Shown here: piece after piece, positions 25,194 through 35,584 of the stretch
Position numbering within the stretch: the stretch's first letter is position 1
Layout: the number at the start of each line of letters is the position of its first letter
Assembly: GCA_035578175.1 (NCBI GenBank)
Contig: JAQMRL010000005.1
Coordinates: forward strand, 54,293,722 to 54,357,721
DNA: 64,000 nucleotides
Direction of reading: 5' to 3'
Source: Catonia carolina
Lineage: Eukaryota; Arthropoda; Insecta; Hemiptera; Achilidae
Made by a program: the position numbers and the translations under genes
The notes under the pieces: generated by a model
The model's input: the letters and a program-made list of their open reading frames with translations, nothing else
What the model was told of the DNA's origin: nothing
Databases searched by the model: none

Positions 25194-25916
25194 TACATTA
25201 TAAAGGTGTGTGGCTTACAGTTAAACCATATAGGGGCCTCGAAATAAAAATTTGAGAACCGCAGATCTTAAGGTTCAAATCAGCTTTTCGGCTAAAAGAT
25301 AGTTGTGATTTTCCAAACCTTATGTTGTGTAAATTACAATTAAGAATTCTAATAAAAAATTATAATTACCTGAACTTCCATAATCGATATCGTTCTTCAT
25401 ATTTTAGTTACAAGTTCTTGTAACTTAAAACCCGAAATAAAAATCTGTAAATTTTAATTCGGTGTTCTTCACATCACAGTATGTTATTAAAAACTGAATT
25501 ACAAAGAACAACAAATAGAATAAAAACATAACTTTTAATTAGAATAAATGTGTCATGTCTAGATTGCAAATGTTTTCCTAATTAGAACTAGAAAGAAAAT
25601 CGAAGTTTCCTCGTTTTGTTTTATTTTTATCTTCCAATTAGAACACTTTAGTTTCCTTGTTTCATTTTGTTTTTACTTTCAATTAGAATACATCTTGTGA
25701 AAATTTATTTGAATAACTTGGAAAAAAGTTTATCTATTTCGGTAGATTTGACAGACGTCTAGACTCAAGTCACTTCCGGTTAAAAGTTTTCATGATTTTT
25801 GAATTAACTAGCTGTAAAAATATATAAATAACAAGCGGTAACCGGCGGGCATTGCTACGCCAAAGAACAGGAAACATGTTTTTATTAAAAATATCAAATT
25901 TAATTATTTTATCTAA
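25194..25916. other. Spacer, no gene seen
   Basis: A phrase near 25225-25265 (GGGGCCTCGAAATAAAAATT, then GAGAACCGCAGATCTTA) resembles the end of hAT-type repeats, but no partner end was found. Confidence 0.35.
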
Positions 25917-26605
25917 GGCCTGTTAGCGTAGTGATTAGCGCAAGTGGTTTCTACGCCGGGGTACCGGGTTCGATTCCCGGTCAGGTCTGGCATTTTTGCA
26001 TCACTAATTTTCATTACCATTATTATCCACCGGCTGTATTAGCAGAAATCGCAGAAAAGTCAGACGTAAAACAAAAAAACTAATGCCAGGGGCATAAAAT
26101 GATAATTTTGTAAACGTCACTACTACGATCGATGCACAAACAATAAAATGACCGAAAACAGTATAGGGAGTGAGAGAAAGCTTATTGTGCTTCGTTCTCA
26201 TCCCTACTCTGTGCTGTTTACGAAGTGAGAGTGACACCGGTAGACGCCTGGCGGGAATAACTGATCGTGTGACAACTGATCAGTTATCGACCGCCGAGAG
26301 TAGAAAATTATTAAATTACTAATATTGCTATAAAAAAAATAGGGGTTGGTGGTAGAAGGGTGAACATTTAGGAGTGTATATATTTTTAATGCCACATTAT
26401 AAAAAAAAATAAAAATTTTGTCCAAAAAATTGAAAAACATTTTTTGGGGTGGACCACCCTTAGCACTTAGGGGTATAAAAAATAGATAAAAACCTATTCT
26501 CAGACCTACCAAGTGTGTATATAAAATTTCATCAAAATCGGTTTAGCCGTTTCGGAGGAGCATGGCAACTAACACTGTGACACGAGAATTTTATATACTG
26601 TATTA
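25917..26605 (+). mobile_element. tRNA-derived SINE
   Basis: The head (25917-25989) has an RNA polymerase III A box (TTAGCGTAGTGATTAGCG) and B box (GGTTCGATTCCCGG) at tRNA spacing, but the flanking stem does not make a proper tRNA acceptor, so it is a SINE head and not a tRNA gene. The body runs to about 26605 and includes AATTTCATCAAAATCGGTTT followed by AGCCGTTTCGGAGGAG, a 3' motif common in insect SINEs and RTE-type LINEs. The 3' end and target duplication are not certain. Confidence 0.75.
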
Positions 26606-26663
26606 GATTTAGAATGTTGCCTGCTAAGAACTAAACATGAAGAAACACCGTTGACTATATTTT

Positions 26664-27558
26664 ACTTTCTCGTGCCCTACATTAAAATAATTATAGGGAA
26701 GGAAATTATTGTTTTCGTGTCGATTTTTCAAAGTCGAGTTTTAACCAGATATACGTTTTCAGGATCCTTTACCCAAAAACATGTTTTTAGCGTGTATGTT
26801 TGTGTGTCAGTGTGAATATACAAAATATCTCAATAACGGAATAGCGTAGGAAGCTGAATTTGAAAATTAAGTTAGGTACCCCTTACGAGACTTTTCCCGA
26901 ACATTTTCATTAAACGGTCTACCGAAAATAGTAGTTTGTTTATTCGTGCGATTTTTCACTTTTTGAAATTTTCTTAAAAACGGCTCATACGGTTTTTTTA
27001 AATCACCTCATTTACTACATTTTTAATGCTCTATAAGATAGGATAAACGCGATGTCTGCTGAAATTCTTGGGGGCCAGTGCTTCCGTGGTAATTGTTTTT
27101 TAAGATTGTGACCTTAATATGGATTCTAGATCAAGAAGTACATAATTTAAGTTGTACAACAAAAAATGAACTGCAACTTTTATTCTAACATTTTTTTACA
27201 ATTCTTAGTTTAGGCAACAATTGGTGATTTTCTGTATTTTTTTCTTTTAATCAAAATCGGTAAAAAAATGAGATTTTTAATATTGTGATTTTAGGATGCA
27301 TTTTACGACAAATGTCTAATTAAAATTACAAGAATTAAAAAACATCTACAAATTTTATTTCAAGTATTTTCTTTGACGGAGCTTAAATTAACGTCAATTA
27401 GTGATTTTCCGTATTTTTATGTTCTACAGAGGTTGATTTTCATTTTGCGTCATTCACTCATGATAAAAAATTAGGGGTTCTTTTTAATTTTACATTGTTT
27501 ACTAATGATTAAACATAGCTCATATGTTTTTTAATTTTTTTTTAAATAACATTATTTA
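26664..27558 (+). repeat. GT-tract repeat family, copy with eroded 3' end
   Basis: Starts ACTTTCTCGTGCCCTAC, then GGGAAGGAAATTATTGTTTTC, CATTTTCATTAAACGGTC and GCTCTATAAGATAGG. The GT tract is reduced to TGTTTGTGTGTCAGTGTG (26805-26815 region). The 3' terminus is lost after ACATTATTTACA. Confidence 0.8.
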
Positions 27559-27784
27559 CAATCAGTTTTTTACATAAACTATAAACAAATCTTTTGAATT
27601 TATAACTCACAAGTTGAGGCCTCATTACCCTGAGTACCTCTCATTATATCAATTATTCATAAGTTAAAAGAGGAAATTACTAGGTACAAATATATTTACG
27701 TTTTACAATATGGAATACTTTTCACAATATTTTATGTAGCCTAAATTTAGATTTAGGTTTACATTTGAACTCTTTCAGACAAGA

Positions 27785-28375
27785 CCAAAACATGGTAACG
27801 TTTCAGGCGCTTAACTTCTTCTGCATTGTTTAGAAGATTGTTTATGGCTTATTCGTTTTCGTGACTTTTCAAGTCTCGCCTGATATTTTCTATTAAAACG
27901 CCTGACCTTTTCTATTACATCAGGAAGGTTGCAAAAATTTTGTATTACTGCATTCTTTGCAAACGATGGCGCCCTTGTTATAGCCCGAAGAACTTAATTC
28001 TGGAACCTTTGAACTACCTCTATGTTCTTCTGTTGGTAGTTCCTCAAAGTTGAACGCCGTACAACCAAACTGGTTTAAGTAACATTTTGTAAAGTAGCAA
28101 CTTATTCTCAAGAGAGAGTGAAGAGTTCCCGCCAATCAGCCAGTACATCCTTTTGTATTTTCGATTTAATTCATTTCTCTTCATTCTTATATGGGTTTTC
28201 CAAGTCAACCGCCTGTACTTCATACCCAGGTACTTCACTTTGTGGTAAATCAACACCTCCAAGTTTTACTGGTGGACAAGTAATTATCTCATTGTAAATG
28301 TAACATTCTGTGATTTTGCAGTATTGATCTTCACTCTCCATTTTTCAAGCCATGGTCGGATTTGTTCTATTATTA
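27785..28375 (-). pseudogene. Jockey-like LINE reverse-transcriptase fragment
   Basis: The minus strand reads TCPPVKL (about 28280), HKVKYLGMKYRRLTWKTHI (about 28190-28245) and NSSLSLENKLLLYKMLLKPVW with YGVQL (about 28045-28110). This is the region just after the polymerase fingers/palm in jockey-group LINEs. Frameshifts interrupt it on both sides and no ends are seen. Confidence 0.75.
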
Positions 28376-28394
28376 TACAGCCAGTAAAAAACCG

Positions 28395-28690
28395 TGTATT
28401 TCACATCAGATTTTTTATTTATTTTTGTCCTCTTTTTCCATAAAATTTCCCCTGCAGATTGACTTGAAGTAACGAGTATCTGTATTCATTCCTCATGACA
28501 TGTCCCAAGTACTGCAGCTTTATGTATTTGACAATGTAAATTATTTTCACGTCTTCATAATCTTGAGGATTAGGCTATATTTTTCATCCTAGTAGTCCAT
28601 GGTATACTCAAATTTGCCTATACAGTCACATCTCAAATGCTTCCAGTTTCCTTGTGATGGCTTCATCCATGATCCAGGATTTAACTTAAT
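28395..28690 (-). pseudogene. LINE C-terminal fragment (RTE-like)
   Basis: Minus-strand translation gives DEAITRKLEAFEM, then VKYIKLQYLGHVMRNEYRYS and LLQVNLQGKFYGKRG, the usual C-terminal tail of RTE-type polyproteins. Several stops. It lies next to a jockey-like fragment but is a different family. Confidence 0.65.
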
Positions 28691-29214
28691 AAACTTACAA
28701 ACATAAGTTAATAAACTTTACAAGAAAATATTTTGACCATGTTTATCATTAGGTAATCACTTTTTTAATAACGGGAAAATTCGGAACGATACTATTTTAA
28801 GAGTTTTGTCTTTAAACCTTGACTTTATTTCTTCTATAAAGTAATACATTTTTATGCAAATTTTAATTATCAGGTTATTTCACAGAACTGAGTTAAATTT
28901 TGTCACATTCTTGAAAAGTGAGGAAGGTCAATTTATTACCTAACACGTGTAAGTTAAGTGACGTATTACGCTAGCAGCCCAGACATAAATAAATAAAAAC
29001 AATTCAGCGAGATCCTTATTCATGAATAATGGAACAAACGTAGAATGTTTATTTTCTGTTTAATACTATACAGGCGGCCCAGAAATGTTTGACCATTAGG
29101 TGCTGGTTACTTACTGATAAAAGTAAAAAGTTTTTCCATCTAGCCTCTTTTTTAAGTTTACAACTTTAATGTGCGTGTGTGTTCCAATCTGTTCAATTTA
29201 TAACAAAAAGAAAC

Positions 29215-30082
29215 CCAATGACCCAATGATATGAGGATGTCGCTTGAAAATAGACGAGATTTGAATTCACTCTTACTGATTTACAAAATTTTGAATAATA
29301 AAATTGATATACCAGGCGTTATTGAGCACATATTACTAAGTGCTCCTCTGTTAAGACCTAGGTTTAATAGATTTTTTCACATTCCTAGAAACGAACGTTG
29401 TACCATGAAAATTCTCCAGTAAATAAAATGCTGACACTTTATAATCAATGTAACAATATTATTGATTCTTTTGTTGACAAAGTCATCTTTTACAGAAAAG
29501 TCTGTTTAGTTTTTAAATAAATAACAGTATTATACAAAATATTACAATTTATAAGAGACTTAACGAAAAATTTGTTAGTATTATTGACCTTTTTTGACAA
29601 TCAGTTAAGTTATTAAAAATGTATTCAGTTATTCCTAAATTTGAATTTTTGTTCCACGGCTCCTGTTCTGATTTTTTTCTTTTATTTTCTTTTATTTCTT
29701 CTTTCTATCTTTAAGCTATTTTTTTTCTTTTCTTTCTAAAATATACTGTAATTTATTTGTAAGTGTATACAGTAATTGCTTCGTTTAAATGTTTGTGTTT
29801 GTTTGTGTGTATTATATTCAATTTTATACCATTATATTAATGTATAATTATATTACTATACTATCATATTAAAATATTATATTTATCATATTCATATGTT
29901 ATAATCATCACATTCATATATTATATTTTAGGTTATGAAGTTGAAGCATCATTATTGTATATACTATAAGATTGTTAAATTATGATTGTATGTATTAAAT
30001 AATTATGTTTTAAGAGAGCAGTATTGGGTTTTACCTGTTGCTCTCATATGTAATACTTTCTTAAATAAATAAATAAATAAAT
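29215..30082 (+). mobile_element. LINE 3' end (CR1/jockey-group), 5'-truncated
   Basis: The open stretch 29231-29422 reads ENRRDLNSLLLIYKILNNKI then FFHIPRNERCT, followed in a shifted frame by ENSPVNKMLTLYNQCNN, the standard last residues of CR1/jockey-type polyproteins. The 3' UTR ends with TTTTACCTGTTGCTCTC, ATGTAATACTTTC and a (TAAA)n tail at 30061-30082. Confidence 0.75.
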
Positions 30083-30089
30083 ATGTATG

Positions 30090-30340
30090 ACGTGCAAATG
30101 CGTTGTATTCTGGACAGACTCAGGCCGAGCATTCCTGAGAGAGTATGGTTTATTAACCATTCCATATTGAGGTTCAATCGAACCCCAATCATCAAGAAAC
30201 ACCGGTAAACACTGTCCAGTGTTAAAATCTTTATATTTTTTTACCTTTCTTAGGATTTAAACCACGGAACCTTCGTCTCCATACATCAGCAGTCAGACAG
30301 CTAACTCACGACGACGACTTTACCAACCCAGTGGGGTGTG
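30090..30340 (+). repeat. Dispersed repeat, second copy (see 10295-10560)
   Basis: Has ACAGACTCAGGCCGAGCATTCC, AATCGAACCCCAATCATC, AAGAAACACCGGTAAACACT and, near 30253-30275, ATTTAAACCACGGAACCTTCG. Confidence 0.6.
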
Positions 30341-30714
30341 TTTTCTAAAAAAAAAAGTAATATCTCAACAATGCTGGAAAATAAATTCAGTTGTACAGAG
30401 TTTGGCGTAAATTAGTAACTTTTCATATTTTGCTAATGATAGTTCAGCAGATATAAAAATAAACTACAGAAATATATTTCATTATTATTCAGAATTTTTA
30501 TTTATTGAACAGAATGTCGGGTTAACGTAACCGCCTGCCTAAATCGGAGTAAACTATTTAAGAAAGAACTATGTAAGCAGCGAAAAAACGTATGAAGGAA
30601 CAGTCTGCCCTGGAGTAACCAGGAGACGGCAAACAAAGCACAGAGAGCGATGAAGGACCAAAGTGAAGTCTTGAAGCATCCCTGGAGGTGTTGGCGGTAA
30701 CATGGAGTTTTGAA

Positions 30715-30850
30715 TTATTTGCACTCAATCTGCTAGTTCCAGGGCTACAAAAAATAGTTCTGTTTCTTATCACGCGGTCAGCCTATTATATGACTAAAAC
30801 AATTAAGAACAGAAGAGGTCAAGGTGGAAAAGACACTAGTCGGAGTTATC
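30715..30850 (+). repeat. Dispersed repeat, second copy (see 23690-23835)
   Basis: Same block GCACTCAATCTGCTAGTTCC through AAGAACAGAAGAGG. The sequence from 30340 to 30714 before it shows no gene. Confidence 0.65.
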
Positions 30851-31654
30851 TCCTCTTAGAATAATGTATTTCATTATACAACCTGTGTTGAATGAATTGA
30901 AGGTGTTATTTGCAGGGTGAAAAGTAGATGCGTTTCAGAGAGCCTTGTAAAATGTAAAAATGAAATAAAGGAAATTGAAAAATTGTAAATGAAAAATGCT
31001 ATTTAATGAACGAAAAATTGAAATTGTATTGACAAATTAAAATGTTACATGTAAATTGGAATTCTGTTTTATTGAATTTATTGATGACACTTTTAATATT
31101 ATAAATCTAGTATTTTAATGAATTTAATGTTATGATTATATAGCAATATTAGATATTTAAAATATTAAAGTTTGATAAATGATATTTATGAGCTCAATTA
31201 ATTAAATAATTTTTTTGCAATTACGAAATTGTTCTGATTTCTTGTAGTCCTCTTGTTTCTTGTTGCCCATCCATCGATCGGGAATCAAAGGTAGCGTCGA
31301 TGAATTGTAGCATTCGGTTTTATAGTCTTTAATAAATAATTATTTAAATTTTATCAGCATATTTTAAAATAATCAAACGTCATTTTGTTCCATAATTAAA
31401 TTGACTCTTGATATTTTTATAATTTCCTATAATTATTTTCTAACTGGTTCAAATTATTTTATTAAAATAATTTGATTACTATCTTTTGTTTTCTTGCTTC
31501 AAATTCTTGGCTTCTGGAATATTGATTTGAATATTGAGAATATTGAAATTTTGAGATGAAAATATTGTATTTTCTTCTTATCATTTATCTTGATATATTT
31601 AGTTTCTGTTTACAATATTAAAATTTTAATTAGAAATTGTTTATTTTGATTATT
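30851..31654. other. Spacer, no gene seen
   Basis: AT-rich. The plus-strand SLC26 gene's preceding exon should lie here or further left but was not recognised. Confidence 0.4.
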
Positions 31655-31740
31655 ATTTATTATTTTAAATTATTTCTTGAATTTTCAACAATTGATTTAT
31701 TATTTTAAATTATTTCTTGAATTTTCAACAATTGATTTAT
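31655..31740. repeat. Perfect 40-bp tandem duplication
   Basis: The 40-bp unit from ATTTATTATTTTAAATTA to TTTTCAACAATTG occurs twice in a row, followed by the first six bases of a third unit. No differences are seen between the units, so it is recent. Confidence 0.9.
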
Positions 31741-31743
31741 TAA

Positions 31744-31905
31744 GCTGGATCTTAGATCAACGACATACTGGAGCCTAGACTGCTATTCTACAGCCTGGCA
31801 TGCTGATAAGCATATTTTTCCTTTCAGTGAGGAAGGTTAGGTAAACCATTTACTTTTACTTAGTAAAGTCTCTAAAGTTTCAAACCAGCCTTTCGGATGA
31901 TGACC
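31744..31905 (+). repeat. Dispersed repeat shared with 51640-51790
   Basis: Contains CTGGCATGCTGATAAGCATA, TTTTTCCTTTCAGTGAGGAAGG and CAAACCAGCCTTTCGGATGATG. The minus strand of 51640-51790 has the same blocks (GGCATGCTGATAAGCGTACT, CAGCGAGGAAGG, CCTTTTGGTTGATGACTTAA). Class unknown. Confidence 0.6.
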
Positions 31906-31943
31906 TAAAAACCAAATTTAATAGAACTTTAATTTTGTTTCAG

Positions 31944-32116
31944 TGGAAAAACTTACAGTATATTTACTCAAATTTATACCAATACTTCGTGTGTTTAATG
32001 AAGAGTATTGGTGTACCATGAATTTTTTATTTGACATAGTTGCCGGAATCTCAGTTGGAATAACTCTCATTCCTATTAGCACAGCATATGCAACGTTAGC
32101 TGGAGTTCCACTTGAG
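31944..32116 (+). CDS. SLC26-family anion transporter (plus-strand gene), first exon seen
   Basis: First of eight in-frame exons of one SLC26A11-like gene (31944-62282). Flanks are TTTGTTTCAG and GTAAAT. The exon begins needing one base from an upstream exon and ends in phase 0. It encodes YLLKFIPILRVF, DIVAGISVGITLIP (start of transmembrane segment 1) and STAYATLAGVPLE. The family signature here is normally PQxxAYA; this protein has PISTAYA, replacing the conserved Gln by Ile. There is no initiating Met in frame, so at least one upstream exon exists outside the recognised sequence. Its minus-strand paralogue (9386-9591) keeps the Gln. Confidence 0.9.
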
Positions 32117-32241
32117 GTAAATTTATATAAATGTATATTGTTTTCTTAGTTTATACCTCAACAGGAGCACTTGAGTCATTCCACATCTGTTTCATATTTT
32201 TTGACTCGGCAACCCATATTTTCTCTGTTGTGTTTTTTTTT

Positions 32242-32369
32242 ACTTTCTCTTGCCTACATGAATATATAAAAAGGAAGTATTGTTTTGATGTCGATTTTCG
32301 AAATCGAGTTTTCAACGGATTAGCGATTATTAGCGAATATTAGCGATTAGCGATTGGTCTGCGTTGTGT

Positions 32370-32416
<47 letters not shown>

Positions 32417-32664
32417 TGTTTTAACGAAATATATCAAGAAGGGAATATCGTACGAAGTTGAAACGTGACACTTTACTTAGGTACTACTAGAGGACCCGAC
32501 ACGAACATTTTCATCAAAATCGGTCAACCGGAAGTAGCAGTTTATTCGTGTCATTTTTCACTTTTTTGCGATTGTTTTAAAAATAACTCCTACGATTTTT
32601 TTTTAAATCACCTCATTTACTACATTTTTTATGCTCTACAAGATAGGGTAGGTGTCATGTCAGT
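32242..32664 (+). repeat. GT-tract repeat family, 3'-truncated copy in intron
   Basis: Starts ACTTTCTCTTGCCTACATGA; the GC/GT tract is at 32371-32414; stops after AAGATAGGGTAGGTGTCATG. Lies 125 bp after the SLC26 donor site. Confidence 0.85.
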
Positions 32665-33616
32665 ATGAAAAATAAAACAGATGGAAAGAAACAGAATGTT
32701 TACATAGAACTACTATGATAACCCTTCAAATCCCGGGTAACTTTCACCGTTTATAAAGTACGTATAAAAAACAAAAATTTTCTACGTAGGAAACGCAACG
32801 AGAAAATGTCTTATAAATCGGTAGCCTACGGATGAATAATTCTTACGAGAAAAATTACAAATTATTTATAATTAAACGCTGTGAAATAAATTAACTAATA
32901 GTACTGTCTGTCTACAACTTAATGGCCTCCCGCAGAGGGGAGCAATATGACGGTTGCAAAACCATTTCAGAAAACATACATCTAATGCTTTTTATGTAAC
33001 TAAAACTTTTTTAAAATGACATATTTTTACAAAACAAAGTATTTCGAATGTTTTTTGTTCCACAAAATATTTCGAAAAACACATTCTTAATTAGATAATG
33101 TATAATTTAGTAAAAGTTTTGTTTTTGAAGACAGAAACGTTCAATTTAAAGAATTCTTTCACTAAAAATTAACTAAAACTTTTCTCTATTTCATTTTCTG
33201 CATGCTTACGTTTTTATGTTGTGTTTCATGATTTTACAAAATTTATTTATTAAAATACCTCATACCTTATGATTTGCTGTTAAATTTTGTTACATCATCG
33301 TTTTCCGTAATTATTACAGAACAAACCTGCGATATATTATGTTAATCCATGAAATATTTGTTGACCAATGACGAATGTATTTGAAAAAATACAAGTTTTT
33401 CTTCAAAACAAATTGACTAATTTATATATATCTCATTAAGCGTATGTAGTTAGAAACGATTTTATATAAAACAAATGCTTTGTTTTATAAAAATATGTCA
33501 TATCCGGCTAGTTTTAGTTCCTTAAAAAAATAGATGAATGTTTTCTGAAATGGTTTTACAATCCGCATATTGCTTCCCTTTGCCGGAGGCTATCAAGTTA
33601 TAGACAAACATTATAT
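32665..33616. other. Intron sequence, partly foldback-like
   Basis: AATGGCCTCCCGCAGAGGGGA (about 32921) is loosely complementary to TTCCCTTTGCCGGAGGCTAT (about 33576), and nearby blocks (ATTTCAGAAAACAT at 32965 versus ATGTTTTCTGAAAT at 33538) are perfect complements. This is a decayed long-TIR element of about 670 bp. No gene seen. Confidence 0.5.
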
Positions 33617-34384
33617 TGTAACAAGATCGAGAAAAGACGGGATCGCTCACGAATCTTCCAGAATTCCATTCATAAACATAGTTAAGAAATAATAAAATAA
33701 CAATAACTTACACAATAAGATCAGTTTTGTAAATGACAGTTGTAACCATAAAAGTGTCTATTCATTCATAAGGGTTGAAATAACTATCATAAAGTTCAGG
33801 TATACTATTGTGTACAGCTATTTTTATAAAGTTGTTTATGAGGTTGTTTACGTTTCTATTTACAATAGTTGACTTGTTAACAAAGGGATTTTTCTAGCAT
33901 TCATTAATAAAGAGTTATTTTTGTACTTGAGTAGATTTCTCTACTTTGTTCTGGAACGATCTTTGTGAATGATAATAAAAGGAGGCCCCCGGGCGGCGGT
34001 CCAGTCAGTATTCGTGTGATATTTGCCGTTTGATTGTCGAGGTGCGTAAACAGATTACGTATCCGAGTAAGATTATTATACCGTCTCTTTGTTGTGTGTG
34101 TATTGTAAAGTTAATGTGTAGTTTTGTGAATTCAGTTTGTGTTGTATGTTAGTGTAATCTATAAAAGTGATTGTAAGTAGGCTAAGTAAGTTATTAAGTT
34201 ATTTATTGTTTGTTATTTATTTTAAGTGAATCATTAAATCATTTATTATATTTCTTAATTATAATTAGTTTAATTATTTATTTTGTAATCTTTTAGTGTA
34301 ATAAATCTTTGTAGTTGTAAAATTTAGTGTATTAATTATTTAATAACCTAGATCCCGAAACGGACCTTAGCAATAAGTGTCACA
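33617..34384 (+). mobile_element. Solo LTR with 4-bp target duplication
   Basis: Begins TGTAACAAGATCG and ends GTGTCACA, with ATAT immediately outside both ends (33613-33616 and 34385-34388), as expected for an integrase-mediated insertion followed by LTR-LTR recombination. It has a promoter-like AATAAAAGG followed by a GC-rich stretch (33977-34006), then TGTAATAAATCTTTG as poly-A signal. Its last 70 bases match the ends of the LTRs at 17435-17621 and 52021-52681, so the three are related, while the 5' parts differ. Gypsy versus BEL class cannot be decided. Confidence 0.85.
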
Positions 34385-34415
34385 ATATGTTTTTTTGGGA
34401 TATAATATTAGCACA

Positions 34416-35319
34416 CGAGGTGTGGCTATTAACTAACGAGACTGACGTTGTAAAAAAATTATATTTTTATTTCATATATATAATCACTTATTGTCGCCTT
34501 CAATATACACTCCTTTTCTATCCCTACAACGCTCCATGCGAATTTTCCATTGTGGGAAACAGTGCTGGAAGTCATCTTCTGTCAGCTCCTTCAGGACACG
34601 TGCCGCTGAAAAATGTTTGAAATGAAGCTCGCAAAAATGTTTGTACTGACACTTTGTACACGATTGAAAATTACCCAAACTTTTTGGAAACTATAATAAC
34701 ATGTGACGAAACGTGGTTTTTTACTTATGATCCGGAAACGAAGCGCCAATCCACGCACTGGAAGAGCCGAACTTCGCCGAGAGCCAATAAAAGCTCGAAT
34801 AAGCAAGTCATAATTTAAAGCAATGATGATTGTTTTTTTTTATATCCATGGGATTGTTTACCTTCACTGGGTTCCTGAAGGTCAAACAATTAATCAATAT
34901 TACTACCTTGAGGTACTTTCTAAACTACGTCAAAGAGTAAGGAAAAAAGTATTGGTTCTCCACAAAGACAATGCGCCAGCTCATTCTGCATTATCTGTAA
35001 AGAGGTTTCTAGCCAAGTACAGCATCTCAGTGTTAGAACATCCACTTTATTCACCAGGTCTTGCACTATGTGACTTCTACCTGTTCCCTAAGGTGAAATC
35101 TGCATTAAAAGGGACAAGATTTGAGTCAGTGGAAGCTGTAAAAGAGAAAGCGGCATGTGTTCTGAAGGAGCTAACAGAAGATGACTTCCAGCACTGTTTC
35201 CAACAATGGAAAATTCGCATGGAGCGTTGTAGGGATAGAGGAGTGTATGAAGGTGACAATAAGTGATTAGGTGTAAAAAAAAATTTACGTCAGTCTCGTT
35301 ATTTAATAGCCAGACCTCG
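34416..35319 (+). mobile_element. Rearranged mariner element, copy 2
   Basis: Same structure as 24259-25191 in the opposite orientation. The left third (34484-34660) is the minus-strand transposase C-terminus (ARVLKELTEDDFQHCF). From about 34700 the plus strand reads CDETWFFTYDPETKRQST, GIVYLHWVPEGQTINQYYY, LHKDNAPAHSALSVKRF, YSPGLALCDFYLFPKVKSA and again ELTEDDFQHCFQQWKIRMER to a stop at 35266. TIRs are CGAGGTGTGGCTATTAACTA and the complement of CGAGGTCTGGCTATTAAATA; TA follows the right end but CA precedes the left. The catalytic spacing is mariner DD34D; the second-to-last motif is PG instead of PD. The N-terminal half is absent. Confidence 0.85.
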
Positions 35320-35367
35320 TAGGCCTACATCATGTATAATTAGATAGTAAAATTTATTTATTTTCAG

Positions 35368-35563
35368 ACTGGATTACATACAACAGCTACCAGTTTTTTT
35401 GTTTACGCAATATTTGGAACTGTTAAACAAACGTTTGTGGCGCCATCATCCATTATTTCCTTGATCATATACAATCTGACGTACGACATGAATCTTGACT
35501 TTGTTGTATTGTTGACATTCTTAACTGGATGTATACAATTTGTTCTGGGGATTGCACGATTAG
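35368..35563 (+). CDS. SLC26 plus-strand gene, exon 2 seen
   Basis: Flanks are TTATTTTCAG and GTAAAA. Phase 0 in, phase 1 out. It encodes TGLHTTATSFFVYAIFGTVKQ, then TFVAPSSIISLIIYNL and LTFLTGCIQFVLGIARLG, that is transmembrane segments 2-4. The family normally has a GPxAxxSL motif in segment 3; here it is APSSIISL. The SGCIQLxxGxxRLG block is well kept, which anchors the assignment. Confidence 0.9.
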
Positions 35564-35584
35564 GTAAAAAGTATAACTATTTTT

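Noticed and set aside
25917..25989. Possible tRNA gene
   Set aside because: A and B boxes are good, but the acceptor stem does not pair properly and a SINE body follows.
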